In this document: piece by piece, positions 25,972 to 35,645 of the stretch
Position numbering within the stretch: the first letter of the stretch is position 1
How the letters are laid out: each line of letters begins with the position of its first letter
Origin: an uncultured Lachnospiraceae bacterium
GTDB taxonomy: Bacteria > Bacillota > Clostridia > Lachnospirales > Lachnospiraceae
DNA: 64,000 bases
Assembly: GCA_910587045.1 (NCBI GenBank)
Contig: CAJULG010000009.1
Location: 44,345-108,344, forward strand
Direction of reading: 5' to 3'
Position numbers and translations under genes: made by a program
Notes under the pieces: model-generated
Told to the model about the DNA's origin: nothing
Seen by the model: only the letters and a program-made list of their open reading frames with translations
The model's database searches: none

Positions 25972-27507
25972 ATGGCATATCAGATGTTTGCTGCGATCAA
26001 TGTAGGATCGAATGATATTACGATGAAAATTTTTGAAATAACTGCCAAATGGGGCTTCCGGGAAGTGGATTGTATCAGTCATATCTTAGAGCTGGGCAGT
26101 GATACCTACCGTCTGGGTTATGTAAGCAATGAGAAGATCAGTGAATTGTGTACCTGTCTGCTGCGTTTTAAGGATAAAATGAAGGAATATGACTGTAAGG
26201 AATACCGGGCGTATGCCACCAGTGCAGTCCGGGAGGCAAGCAACGGTCTTCTGATCATAGAACTGATTGAATTAAGAACGGGAATCAAGGTAAAGATCCT
26301 TAGTAATTCCGAGCATCGTTTCATGATGTTAAAGGGCTGTGCGTCCACCATGCAGGAGTTTGACGACATGACCAGCAAGAATACTGCGCTTCTCGATATG
26401 GGTGCCGGCAGTATTCAGATCTCCATATTTGAAAAGCAGGTACTGACAGCAACGCAGAATATTAAGATCGGCTCCATACGGGTGCGGGATCTGTTATCGG
26501 ATATCGGTTCCCGGGTGACCAATGGTGATGAATTGATCGAGGAATATGTTCAGAATGAACTAAGCACCTTCAATACCATGTATCTGGGCGATAAGAAGAT
26601 TAAGAATATCATTGCCATCGGTGATGAGATTCAGGCATTACAGAAGATTGCACCGGAACTGAAGATCAAGAATCTGATGACAAAGGATCAGATTGAATAT
26701 ATCTATGAGAAGATACTGAATGTATCCGCGCAGGATCTGGCGCTGCATTACGGACTGTTGTTCGAGCGTGCGACCCTGATCCGTCCGGCTGTGATCGTAT
26801 ACCGGATGCTGGTGGATACAACAAAGGCGGATGAGATCTTTTTGCATGATATCAATCTGTGTGACGGTATCGTGGCAGATTACGTGGATACAGCCCGAAA
26901 GTATACGGCGGGCAGAAAGTTCGAGACAGATATTACAGCCTCCGCCATGGCAATGGCAAAACGATACCGGAGTAATAAATCGCATATTGTATATGTATCC
27001 AATCTGGCTCTGGCCATTTTTGATGCTATGAAAAAGCATCATGGCATGGGACGGGTTCAGCGGCTGCAGCTTCAGATTGCCTGTATTCTTCATGACTGCG
27101 GGAAATTTATAAGTATGCAGAATGTTGCCAATAATTCTTATAATATCATCATGTCAACAGAGATGATGGGACTGTCCCACAAAGAACGGGAAGAGGTGGC
27201 AAATGCAGTCCGGTACAACACCATGTATCTGCCCTCCCATCAACAGGCAAGAGCAGCGCTGGGAGATGCCAGCTATACAACCGTAGCGAAGCTGGCAGCG
27301 ATTCTGCGTGTGGCGAATGCACTGGACCGTTCTCATAAGCAGAAAGTGGAGAGCTTCCATATGCAGGTAAAGGATAAAAAGCTGGTGATCATAGTAGACA
27401 CAGTCAACAATATTACCCTGGAGGCCGCACTGTTCAAGGAAAAGGCAGATTTTTTTGAACAGATCTATGGAATCCGGCCAATCTTAAAGCAGAGGAGGAA
27501 CGCATAA
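25972..27507 (+). CDS. ppx: Exopolyphosphatase (Ppx/GppA) with C-terminal HD domain
   Basis: A 511-residue protein of the ASKHA phosphatase superfamily. The N-terminal domain (about 1-300) has the AAINVGSNDITMKIFE phosphate-1 segment, YATSAVREASN and the LDMGAGSIQ phosphate-2 segment. The C-terminal part carries an HD domain (ILHDCGKF). It hydrolyses polyphosphate or guanosine pentaphosphate. The stop overlaps the start of ppk1 by one base (TAATG), so the synthetic and degrading enzymes are translationally coupled. A GGAGG site lies before ATG 25972. Confidence 0.94.
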   Translation: MAYQMFAAINVGSNDITMKIFEITAKWGFREVDCISHILELGSDTYRLGYVSNEKISELCTCLLRFKDKMKEYDCKEYRAYATSAVREASNGLLIIELIELRTGIKVKILSNSEHRFMMLKGCASTMQEFDDMTSKNTALLDMGAGSIQISIFEKQVLTATQNIKIGSIRVRDLLSDIGSRVTNGDELIEEYVQNELSTFNTMYLGDKKIKNIIAIGDEIQALQKIAPELKIKNLMTKDQIEYIYEKILNVSAQDLALHYGLLFERATLIRPAVIVYRMLVDTTKADEIFLHDINLCDGIVADYVDTARKYTAGRKFETDITASAMAMAKRYRSNKSHIVYVSNLALAIFDAMKKHHGMGRVQRLQLQIACILHDCGKFISMQNVANNSYNIIMSTEMMGLSHKEREEVANAVRYNTMYLPSHQQARAALGDASYTTVAKLAAILRVANALDRSHKQKVESFHMQVKDKKLVIIVDTVNNITLEAALFKEKADFFEQIYGIRPILKQRRNA

Positions 27508-29654
27508 TGGCAGATAAGAAATCGAACAAAGGAATTGCAAATACATCCGATTTTGTGAATCGGGAGTTATCCTGGCTGGAATTTAATTATCGGATCCTGG
27601 GAGAGGCGAAGGATAAGCTGATCCGTCCCTTTGAACGGATGAAATTTCTGGGAATCACTGCTTCCAATCTGGATGAATTCTTCATGGTAAGGGTTGCCTC
27701 CCTGATCGATATGGTGCATGCTGGTTACCGGAAGCCGGATATTGCAGGAATGACGCCGGCAAAGCAGCTGGAGGAGATTATTCCCAGAACGAAGGAGTTT
27801 ATGAACAGCCAGTACCGGACCTATAACCGTTCTCTGCTTCCGCTACTGGAAAAGAACGGTCTTCATGTCATTACCAGACATGAGGATCTGACGGAAGCCC
27901 AGGGCAGCTATGTAGATGACTTTTTTGATAAGGATGTCTATCCGGTGCTCACGCCTATGGCAGTGGATGCCTCCAGACCGTTTCCGCTGATCCGGAATAA
28001 GACGTTAAATATCGGCGCCCTGATTCGTAAGAAGGGGTCAAAGGAGGTAGAGATCGCAACGGTACAGGTACCTTCCGTGCTGTCCCGTATTGTTCATGTG
28101 CCGGGCAATCAGGAGGGTATGAAGGAGGTCATTCTGTTAGAGCAGGTGATCGAGAAGAATATATCCAAGCTGTTCCTGAATTATGAAGTGATCAGTGCGC
28201 ACCCGTATCGGATCATGCGAAATGCGGATCTTTCCATTGATGAGGATGACGCAGCAGATCTGTTAAAGGAGATTGAAAAGCAGATTAAGCAGCGTCAGTG
28301 GGGAGAGGTCATCCGCCTGGAGGTAGAGGATTCGATCGACCGTGCTCTTCTGAAAGCACTCATTGATCAGTTGCAGGTGGCAAAGGAAAGTATTTTTGCC
28401 ATAAATGGTCCGCTGGATTTAACCTTTTTAATGAAGTTAAGCGGATTGGAGGGTTTTGATCATCTGCGAAATCCAAAGTATCTTCCGCAGCCGGTTCCGG
28501 AGCTGGATCGGGAGGAAAGCATCTTTGAGCAGATCAAACGGAAGGATATTTTTCTGCATCATCCGTATGAGACCTTTGATCCGGTCATCCAGTTTATCAG
28601 TCAGGCAGCCGTGGATCCGAATGTACTGGCCATCAAGCAGACGCTATACCGTGTATCCAGCAATTCACCGATCATTGCAGCACTTGCCCTGGCTGCAGAG
28701 AACGGGAAGCAGGTAACGGTGCTGGTAGAGTTGAAGGCACGATTTGATGAGGAGAATAATATTAACTGGGCAAAGAAGCTGGAAAAGACGGGCTGTCATG
28801 TGATCTATGGTCTGGTAGGACTGAAGACGCATTCTAAGATTGCACTGGTGGTTCGACGGGAAGAGGATGGCATCAAGCGGTATGTACATTTAGGAACCGG
28901 TAATTATAACGATGTAACTGCCCGCTTATATACTGATACCGGTATTCTGACTGCTTCTGATTCGATCGGCGAGGATGCAACGGCAGTATTCAATATGCTG
29001 TCCGGTTATTCCGAGCCGGCAAAATGGAACAAGCTGGCGGTAGCACCGATCTGGCTGAAAAATACGGTTCTGGATCTGATCCGGCGGGAAATTGAGAATG
29101 CCCGGGCAGGAAAGCAGGCCTATATCATTGCCAAGATGAACTCGCTATGTGATCCGAAGGTTATGGAAGCGTTATACGAGGCATCCAGTGCCGGAGTAAA
29201 GATTGAATTGATCATCCGTGGAATCTGCTGTCTGAGGGCTGGTGTGCCGGGGCTGAGTGAGAATATTACAGTACGGTCTATAGTAGGTAATTTCCTGGAG
29301 CATGCCAGGATTCTCTACTGCTATAATGACGGGTTTGAGGAACTGTATATGGGAAGTGCTGACTGGATGCCCCGGAATCTGGATAAACGTGTGGAGATCA
29401 TGTTTCCGGTGGAGGATCCGGAGGCAAAGGCGCAGGCAAAGCATATCCTGGATGTACAGCTTGCGGATACCCTGAAGGCATATATTCTCCAGCCGGATGG
29501 TACCTATGTGAAGCAGGATATGCGCGGAAAGGAACGGGTTTGTGCGCAGGATACCTTCTGTAAGGAAGCAGTGGAGGCTGCTAAAAAGGATAAGTATGTG
29601 AACGAGGATAAACGGATCTTTGAGCCGGTGATGGCCGGTTCCAACCGTAAATAA
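27507..29654 (+). CDS. ppk1: Polyphosphate kinase 1
   Basis: A 715-residue enzyme reversibly transferring the ATP gamma-phosphate to polyphosphate. The N-terminal helical domain (FVNRELSWLEFNYR) and the two phospholipase-D-like catalytic halves are complete. His442 (LKTHSK) matches the autophosphorylated histidine and His599 (LEHARI) the second one; their spacing of 157 residues equals that of E. coli His435 and His592. GAGGAGG precedes ATG 27507. Operon: ppx, ppk1, TtcA-like. Confidence 0.97.
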   Translation: MADKKSNKGIANTSDFVNRELSWLEFNYRILGEAKDKLIRPFERMKFLGITASNLDEFFMVRVASLIDMVHAGYRKPDIAGMTPAKQLEEIIPRTKEFMNSQYRTYNRSLLPLLEKNGLHVITRHEDLTEAQGSYVDDFFDKDVYPVLTPMAVDASRPFPLIRNKTLNIGALIRKKGSKEVEIATVQVPSVLSRIVHVPGNQEGMKEVILLEQVIEKNISKLFLNYEVISAHPYRIMRNADLSIDEDDAADLLKEIEKQIKQRQWGEVIRLEVEDSIDRALLKALIDQLQVAKESIFAINGPLDLTFLMKLSGLEGFDHLRNPKYLPQPVPELDREESIFEQIKRKDIFLHHPYETFDPVIQFISQAAVDPNVLAIKQTLYRVSSNSPIIAALALAAENGKQVTVLVELKARFDEENNINWAKKLEKTGCHVIYGLVGLKTHSKIALVVRREEDGIKRYVHLGTGNYNDVTARLYTDTGILTASDSIGEDATAVFNMLSGYSEPAKWNKLAVAPIWLKNTVLDLIRREIENARAGKQAYIIAKMNSLCDPKVMEALYEASSAGVKIELIIRGICCLRAGVPGLSENITVRSIVGNFLEHARILYCYNDGFEELYMGSADWMPRNLDKRVEIMFPVEDPEAKAQAKHILDVQLADTLKAYILQPDGTYVKQDMRGKERVCAQDTFCKEAVEAAKKDKYVNEDKRIFEPVMAGSNRK

Positions 29655-29658
29655 AGAT

Positions 29659-30507
29659 ATGAAGCGTGAATTAACACCCTGTCAGTTGATTGAACAGAGC
29701 ATACAAAAGAAATATCGTAAGAATATCTGGAGCCCTTTTATCACTGCGGTGAAGCGTTATCAGCTGATCCGGGAGAATGACCATATTGCGGTCTGTATTT
29801 CTGGAGGAAAGGATTCCATGCTGCTGGCAAAGTGTATGCAGCTGCTGCAGCGGATCAGTGATGTTCCTTTTTCACTGACCTATCTGGTGATGGATCCGGG
29901 ATATAATCAAAGTAATCGCCAGAAGATAATGGATAATGCGGAATTACTGGAGATTCCGGTCACTGTATTTGATTCCGGTATTTTTGAAGTGGCCAATGGA
30001 ACGGACCGGAATCCCTGCTATCTCTGTGCCAGGATGCGGCGGGGAAATCTGTATGCCAAAGCGAAGGAGCTGGGATGCAATAAGATCGCTCTGGGCCATC
30101 ATTTTAATGATGTGATCGAGACTACGGTCATGGGAATGCTTTACGGTGCCCAGCTGCAGGGGATGCGTCCCCGTCTGAAGAGTACGAATTTTGCGGGGAT
30201 GGAGCTGATCCGTCCCCTGTACTGTGTCCACGAGGATGCTGTGATCGCATGGAGGAATTATAATCATCTGGAATTCCTGCAATGCGCCTGTCGTTTTACA
30301 GAACAATATGAGCAGGTCAATGATGAGAATGGCATTTCCAAACGACAGGAAGTAAAGGAGCTGATCCGTGGATGGAAGAAGGAGAATCCGCTGGTGGAAA
30401 TGAATATCTTCAATTCCATTCATGATGTGAATGTCGATACTATGGTGGGCTATAAGGCCGGAGGGGTGGCACATCCTTTTTTAGAGGAATTCGAAAGTGA
30501 AACCTGA
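29659..30507 (+). CDS. TtcA-like tRNA thiolation protein (PP-loop ATPase)
   Basis: A 282-residue PP-loop ATPase with the SGGKDSMLL motif near residue 51. CYLCAR carries a CxxC pair and a further Cys pair lies in LQCACRF; three such cysteines hold the 4Fe-4S cluster in TtcA, which makes 2-thiocytidine at tRNA position 32. The family also includes other thiolation enzymes, so the exact base is uncertain. It begins 4 bp after ppk1 without a clear ribosome binding site, suggesting coupled translation. Confidence 0.85.
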   Translation: MKRELTPCQLIEQSIQKKYRKNIWSPFITAVKRYQLIRENDHIAVCISGGKDSMLLAKCMQLLQRISDVPFSLTYLVMDPGYNQSNRQKIMDNAELLEIPVTVFDSGIFEVANGTDRNPCYLCARMRRGNLYAKAKELGCNKIALGHHFNDVIETTVMGMLYGAQLQGMRPRLKSTNFAGMELIRPLYCVHEDAVIAWRNYNHLEFLQCACRFTEQYEQVNDENGISKRQEVKELIRGWKKENPLVEMNIFNSIHDVNVDTMVGYKAGGVAHPFLEEFESET

Positions 30508-30533
30508 TGTATCAGGAATACGAGGAATAAGAA

Positions 30534-31193
30534 ATGATTCGGATATTAGTAGTGGATGATGAAAAACCGATCGCATCCTACATTCAAATGAGTCTGAAAC
30601 AGGCAGGTTATCATTCTGACTGCGTTTATGATGGAAGGGAGGCCATAGAACAGTTAAGCAGGCTATCCTATGACCTGATCCTGCTGGATGTAATGCTGCC
30701 GGAGATTGATGGCTTTGAATTAATGGACTATATTAAACCTATGGGGATTCCGGTAATCTTCTTAACGGCAAAGAATCAGGTGCAAGACCGGGTACGGGGC
30801 CTGCGGATGGGTGCAGAGGACTACATTGTGAAGCCCTTTGATGTTATGGAGCTGCAGGCAAGGGTGGAGGTTGTGCTGCGACGGTTTAAGAAGATGGAGG
30901 AGCAGCTGCGGGTACGGGATATAGAAGTGGACACCTGTTCCATGCGTGTGACACGGGCAGGGGAAGAAGTGGCTCTGACACGAAAAGAATATGAACTGTT
31001 GCTATTATTCATGCGCAATCCCAACACTGCACTGTATCGGGAAACGATTTATGAGCGGGTCTGGGGTGGTGAACTGGATTATGGCAGTAAGACTGTGGAT
31101 CTGCATGTACAGCGCCTGAGAAAGAAGATGGGGCTGGAGCAGGAGCTTCAGGCAGTGAACAAGGTGGGTTACCGGTTTGAGGTGGTGCAATGA
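30534..31193 (+). CDS. OmpR-family response regulator
   Basis: A 219-residue regulator: receiver domain (about 1-115) with phospho-acceptor Asp52 (LLDVMLPE) and the conserved Lys in VKPFD, then a winged-helix DNA-binding domain (about 125-219) ending VNKVGYRFE. Its stop overlaps the kinase start by 4 bp (ATGA), so the pair is a two-component system. The nearest targets could be the downstream anchored protein and peptidase, but that is inference. Confidence 0.95.
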   Translation: MIRILVVDDEKPIASYIQMSLKQAGYHSDCVYDGREAIEQLSRLSYDLILLDVMLPEIDGFELMDYIKPMGIPVIFLTAKNQVQDRVRGLRMGAEDYIVKPFDVMELQARVEVVLRRFKKMEEQLRVRDIEVDTCSMRVTRAGEEVALTRKEYELLLLFMRNPNTALYRETIYERVWGGELDYGSKTVDLHVQRLRKKMGLEQELQAVNKVGYRFEVVQ

Positions 31194-32596
31194 AGTTTCG
31201 ATATAAGATAACACTGTGGATGATAAGTCTGCTGGCAATTTTTTATGCCGTCGGAGGTACCATACTGATCTCTTACTCCTTTCGTTCTGCCATGGAACGG
31301 GAAAAGGAATCTGCCCATGCTTCCTATCAGATGATTCTGGATACCCTGCGCGTGGTAAATCAGACAGATATGTGGCTGGATAAGGCGCAGATGTCAAGTG
31401 TATTGCGGGAGCTTTCCTCACAGGGGAATTCCTCCTGGGAAGCATTGCGGCTGCGTTCCTTTGATGAAGTCCTGTATGAGGAAGGGGAGGCGACCGCCTC
31501 TTTAAAAACGATCGAAGAAGGAATTTCTCAGAATGAATGTCTGATCACACAGGTTTCAGACGACAGTCAGAAGCAGTATCTTCAGGTTTCCAGTCAGCTT
31601 CAGTTTGGTGAAGAGCAGTTGATCCTGGACGTGGCATATGATATTACCTCTATCTATGTAACGCGCAGTGATCAGCAGAATGTATATCATCGTCTTTATA
31701 TTCTCACTCTGCTCATCGGGATGGTCGTGGTCTACATTATGGCATATGTAATGACCCGTCCCCTGTCCAATCTGTCCAAGGCAGCCCGGCACATTGCTTC
31801 CGGCAATCTTTCCTACCGTTCCATGATCCGGAGCAATGATGAGATCGGAGATCTGTCCAGAGATTTTAACGGTATGGCAGAACAGGTGGAGAAGAGTATG
31901 GAGGATATGCAGCTTGCCATGGATCGGCAGGAACAGTTTATGGGAAGCTTTGCCCATGAGTTAAAGACACCGATGACCTCCATCATCGGTTATGCAGACC
32001 TGATACGACGACAGACCCTGTCAGCAGAGGAAGAAGCGGAAGCGGCAAATTATATTTTTACGGAGGGAAAGCGACTGGAGCGTCTTTCTCTTAAGATGCT
32101 GGATATTTTTTCCATGGAGAAAAACACGATTTCCTTTTCCCGTATTTCTCTGGCAGGGCTGATTCAGGAAATGACAGAGCAGCTGCGTCCGGTTTACGAG
32201 AAAAAGGGGATTATCCTGGAGTGTAACTGTGAAGAAGGAAGCTGTATACTGGAGCCGGATCTGATTCGATCCCTTTTGCTGAATCTGGTGGATAATGCCA
32301 GAAAGGTGCTGGGTAACGGAGGAAGAATTCAGATTACTTCTGCTATTTTGCCGGATGGATGCCGGATTATCGTAGAGGATGACGGGCCGGGTATACCTGC
32401 AGAGGCGATGGAGCATTTGACGGAGGCCTTCTACCGGGTGGATAAGGCCCGTTCCCGTAAAATGGGAGGAGCCGGACTGGGACTGACCTTGTGTGCAAAG
32501 ATTGTAGAACTGCATCACGGGCGAATGCGGTTTGAATCTAATCAGCCCAGAGGGCTGCGTGTTATTGTTGAATGGAAGGGAGGCGAACTGGTATGA
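31190..32596 (+). CDS. Membrane sensor histidine kinase
   Basis: A 468-residue sensor: membrane segment (about 10-29), extracellular region (about 30-165), second membrane segment (about 168-187), HAMP linker (TRPLSNLSKAARHI), HisKA domain with phospho-acceptor His256 in FAHELKTP, and HATPase with the N box (NLVDNARK) and G boxes (DDGPGIP, GGAGLGL). It is a class I kinase paired with the preceding OmpR regulator. The extracellular domain has no recognised ligand motif. The stop overlaps the next gene by 4 bp. Confidence 0.95.
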   Translation: MKFRYKITLWMISLLAIFYAVGGTILISYSFRSAMEREKESAHASYQMILDTLRVVNQTDMWLDKAQMSSVLRELSSQGNSSWEALRLRSFDEVLYEEGEATASLKTIEEGISQNECLITQVSDDSQKQYLQVSSQLQFGEEQLILDVAYDITSIYVTRSDQQNVYHRLYILTLLIGMVVVYIMAYVMTRPLSNLSKAARHIASGNLSYRSMIRSNDEIGDLSRDFNGMAEQVEKSMEDMQLAMDRQEQFMGSFAHELKTPMTSIIGYADLIRRQTLSAEEEAEAANYIFTEGKRLERLSLKMLDIFSMEKNTISFSRISLAGLIQEMTEQLRPVYEKKGIILECNCEEGSCILEPDLIRSLLLNLVDNARKVLGNGGRIQITSAILPDGCRIIVEDDGPGIPAEAMEHLTEAFYRVDKARSRKMGGAGLGLTLCAKIVELHHGRMRFESNQPRGLRVIVEWKGGELV

Positions 32597-33354
32597 AGAA
32601 CCTGAAAAAGGGAATGTATGCGATCGCATTTTGCTTTGTTATGGTGGCCGGTTTTCTGATGCCGAGGACCATACTGCATGTCCAGGATCTGCGACTGGAG
32701 GTGCAGGTGGACTCCTATGGTTTGAATAATGCACCACTACGGCAGTCCAGTCATCTTTTAGAGCGGATGAAGGCCATACAGGAGGAGATGGTGGAACTGA
32801 CACAGACAGAGCAGCCCCGCCTGAATCATACCAGTATATATCCAGTCATGATGGAGGGGATTGATGCAGTCGGTTTATATAAAGTTGCAGAAGATATGAT
32901 TGTGGAGTGGAATGCAAAACCGAAGCAGATGATCTCGAAGGATGGAACCTTGTCATTTATTGTATGGGATTGTAGTATCAGTATGGAGAAGGGGGATATC
33001 TGGCTGACAATTGATGATGCAACTGGTAAGCTGCTTAAGATAAATGAATTTATTTATGACGATTGGTATATAGACAGAGAATCTTATGCCGTTGTAATGA
33101 CGGACAGCCTGACGAATTACTATGCATGTGACCGCGTTGAGCAGATAACAGATAACGGGTATGTGGATGTGGACAGTGTAACCGGAGCCGTGGTAACGAC
33201 GGATGGTATGGACGGATCAGATACAACAGAATATGATAGCTATATGATTAGAGTGAAATATTGCCTGACAGATGGAGAATTTCAGACAGAAATCAACTGT
33301 CAGCTAGAGAAAAATTATGATACCACCTATTTGATAATGAATGGACTCTATTAG
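32593..33354 (+). CDS. Membrane-anchored protein linked to a two-component system
   Basis: A 253-residue protein I do not recognise. ATG 32593 overlaps the kinase stop (ATGA) and follows GGAAGGGAGG. One N-terminal hydrophobic segment (about 8-26) acts as signal anchor; the rest is soluble, acidic and outside, with a YVDVDSVTGAVV-like strand-rich middle. No cysteine pair or catalytic motif is obvious. The tight overlap implies production with the sensor, so it could modulate the kinase or be its output. Function unknown. Confidence 0.75.
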   Translation: MKNLKKGMYAIAFCFVMVAGFLMPRTILHVQDLRLEVQVDSYGLNNAPLRQSSHLLERMKAIQEEMVELTQTEQPRLNHTSIYPVMMEGIDAVGLYKVAEDMIVEWNAKPKQMISKDGTLSFIVWDCSISMEKGDIWLTIDDATGKLLKINEFIYDDWYIDRESYAVVMTDSLTNYYACDRVEQITDNGYVDVDSVTGAVVTTDGMDGSDTTEYDSYMIRVKYCLTDGEFQTEINCQLEKNYDTTYLIMNGLY

Positions 33355-33410
33355 AATTTGTTTAAAATATGATGCCATAATTATGCCGGTTTGTTGCAGT
33401 TTGGATTAAG

Positions 33411-33459
33411 CACCCTGCTATTCTTAATGAAAAGAGAACAAGAATAGCGAGGTGTTTTT
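33411..33459 (+). terminator. Terminator-like hairpin touching the next start codon
   Basis: CACC-CTGCTATTCTT (33411-33425) pairs with AAGAATAGC-GAGGTG (33440-33454) with one imperfect region, followed by TTTTT (33455-33459) and directly by ATG 33460. The right arm includes the only plausible ribosome binding site (GAGGTG) of the peptidase gene. Confidence 0.75.
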
Positions 33460-34356
33460 ATGTATCAGAGAACTACAAATAGTAATATTCATAGAAATTC
33501 GAAGAAGAGTGTTAAGACGAAACGGATGGAAAAGCTGATGCTCTGGGCAGGCCGGGTGCTTGCTTTTGGCTGTGTGGTCTGTATGCTGGGCATGCTTGGC
33601 AGTTTATATCAAAAGTCGGTTCAGGCAGAAGGAAAGCCGACAGGGAGTGCCAACCAGCTTCAGATACTGGATGAAACTATCCTGAGTGGAAGCGAGCCGG
33701 GAAGCACTGCCGACAGCAAGGAGATGTCTGAAAGTACCACCGCAGATGCGAAACGGACAGATGTGGAATCTGGAGATGCGAATATAGCGGCAGAGTGGCC
33801 GCTGCTCCTGGTAAATCCATGGAATACCATACCGGAGGGCTATGCGGACACGATCAGTCTGACAGAATTGATCAACGGGCAGTCTGTAGATCAGCGTTGT
33901 TATCCGGATCTGCAGGCGATGATGGATGATTGCAGGGCGGCGGGATATTCTCCTTATATCTGTTCCTCATACCGCAGTCAGGCGAAGCAGACCAGTTTGT
34001 TTGAGCATAATGTGTCGGCTCTGATGCAGGCGGGATATTCTGAAGAGGATGCCAGAACGGAAACTGCCAGAAATGTTGCGAAGCCTGGAACCAGTGAACA
34101 CCAGCTGGGACTTGCCGTTGATATCGTAGATAAGAACTATCAGGTGCTGGATGAGGCACAGGAGGATACAGCAGTTCAGAAGTGGCTGATGGAGAATAGC
34201 TGGCGGTATGGATTTATCCTGCGGTATCCTACGGATAAGAGTGATATTACAGGGATTGTATACGAGCCATGGCATTACCGGTATGTGGGGAAGAAGGCGG
34301 CAGAAGAGATTTACCGGGATGGAATTGTGCTGGAGGAATATCTGGAAAGACAGTAA
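33460..34356 (+). CDS. D-alanyl-D-alanine carboxypeptidase, VanY / M15B family
   Basis: A 298-residue protein anchored by one N-terminal membrane segment (about 29-50), with a Ser/Thr-rich linker and an extracellular M15B zinc peptidase domain (about 120-298). Metal and catalytic motifs are intact: SSYRSQ, the SEHQLGLAVD His/Asp pair and EPWHYRYV Glu/His. Such enzymes trim terminal D-Ala from peptidoglycan stems. The gene has no ordinary free ribosome binding site: GAGGTG lies inside the arm of a hairpin that ends at the start codon. Confidence 0.92.
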   Translation: MYQRTTNSNIHRNSKKSVKTKRMEKLMLWAGRVLAFGCVVCMLGMLGSLYQKSVQAEGKPTGSANQLQILDETILSGSEPGSTADSKEMSESTTADAKRTDVESGDANIAAEWPLLLVNPWNTIPEGYADTISLTELINGQSVDQRCYPDLQAMMDDCRAAGYSPYICSSYRSQAKQTSLFEHNVSALMQAGYSEEDARTETARNVAKPGTSEHQLGLAVDIVDKNYQVLDEAQEDTAVQKWLMENSWRYGFILRYPTDKSDITGIVYEPWHYRYVGKKAAEEIYRDGIVLEEYLERQ

Positions 34357-34441
34357 AATGAAACAGAACAGGGATAAGACGGATTTCGCAAAATACCGCT
34401 TGCTCAAAAATAGATTCCTTGCTATAATCTATTTTGTGCAA

Positions 34442-34522
34442 GCGGGCATGGCGGAATTGGCAGACGCGCTAGATTTAGGTTCTAGTGTCCCCGACGTGCA
34501 GGTTCAAGTCCTGTTGCCCGCA
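34442..34522 (+). tRNA. tRNA-Leu (anticodon UAG)
   Basis: Acceptor arm GCGGGCA pairs with TGCCCGC, followed by discriminator A. The anticodon stem CTAGA / TCTAG encloses TTTAGGT with anticodon TAG. A class II variable arm and a T arm (GGTTCAAGTCC) are present. CCA is not encoded. Length 81 bases. Confidence 0.96.
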
Positions 34523-34524
34523 TG

Positions 34525-34570
34525 GAACGAAGACCGGAGGCTGTAGATAACAGTCTCTGGTCTTTCGTTT
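34525..34570 (+). terminator. Hairpin after tRNA-Leu
   Basis: AACGAAGACC pairs with GGTCTTTCGTT with one bulge; the 3' T run is short, so this may be a weak terminator. Confidence 0.6.
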
Positions 34571-34613
34571 AGGCAATGTAAATACACAGAAAATTATATT
34601 GGAGAAAAAGATC

Positions 34614-35525
34614 ATGACACTTACACAGTTACAATATGCGATCGCAGTTGCAGGAGCCAGCTCCATGAACGAGGCCGCAAGGACATTGTTTATTTCACAA
34701 CCCAGCCTGTCTGCAGCCATCCGGGATCTGGAAGAGGAGATTGGTATGGAATTATTTCGGCGGACGAACCGGGGAATTTCCATTACCACGGAAGGAGAGG
34801 AATTTATCGGATATGCCAGACAGGTGGTAGAGCAGTATGCACTCCTTGAATCGAAGTATATCAATAAGGAGGTGACCAGGAAGAAATTCAGCGTATCCAT
34901 GCAGCATTATACCTTTGCAGTGAAGGCCTTTGTCGAAATGGTGAAGCAGTTCGGCATGGATGAATATGAATTCGCAATACATGAGACCAGAACCTACGAT
35001 GTGATCGCCAATGTAAAGAATCATAAAAGCGAGATCGGCATCCTGTATCTGGATGCATTCAACCGGCAGGTATTAACGAAGCTGTTCCGGGAGTATGATC
35101 TGGAATTCCATGAATTACTGGCTTGTAAGATCTATGTATATATGTGGAAGGGGCATCCGCTGGCAGAGCGGAGAGAAGTATCGATGGAGGAATTGGAGGA
35201 ATACCCCTGTCTCTCCTTTGAACAGGGAGATCATAACTCCTTTCATTTTTCAGAGGAGGTGCTGAGCAGCTATCGGTACAAACGACTGATCAAGGCCAGT
35301 GACAGGGCGTCCCTGCTGAATCTTATGGTGGGGCTGAACGGATACACCCTGTGTTCCGGTATTATCTGTGAGGAGTTGAATGGTTCGGAATATTGTGCAG
35401 TTAAGCTGCGGTCAGATGCCATTATGACGATCGGATATCTGATACGAAAGAACGCTCCGGTCAGTGAGGTAGCGATGAAGTATCTGGAGGAAATTTCAAA
35501 ATATAAGAATAAAGCCCTTCTATAG
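34614..35525 (+). CDS. LysR-family transcriptional regulator
   Basis: A 303-residue regulator with an N-terminal winged helix (about 1-60, LTQLQYAIAVAGASSMNEAA then ISQPSLSAAIRDLE) and a periplasmic-binding-like effector domain (about 90-295). ATG 34614 is chosen for GGAG 9 bp upstream. It stands alone between the tRNA and a papain-like gene, so its target is not clear from neighbours; it is more than 4 kb from metY, so sulfur control is only a possibility. Confidence 0.93.
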   Translation: MTLTQLQYAIAVAGASSMNEAARTLFISQPSLSAAIRDLEEEIGMELFRRTNRGISITTEGEEFIGYARQVVEQYALLESKYINKEVTRKKFSVSMQHYTFAVKAFVEMVKQFGMDEYEFAIHETRTYDVIANVKNHKSEIGILYLDAFNRQVLTKLFREYDLEFHELLACKIYVYMWKGHPLAERREVSMEELEEYPCLSFEQGDHNSFHFSEEVLSSYRYKRLIKASDRASLLNLMVGLNGYTLCSGIICEELNGSEYCAVKLRSDAIMTIGYLIRKNAPVSEVAMKYLEEISKYKNKALL

Positions 35526-35645
35526 AAAAGGAATATCATGTAAATATATTCAGATGTATCTGTCGGATTGTTTTGGTTTACTATCTATGTTAATATGTAG
35601 GTAGCATTAAGAGGGAGATGCCGGAGCTTCGGGCTGACCGGCAAT

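Noticed and set aside
34208..34546. Open frame reading through tRNA-Leu
   Set aside because: It ends across the tRNA and overlaps the VanY gene in another frame; the MAELADALDLGSS-type translation is the usual artefact of tRNA-Leu.
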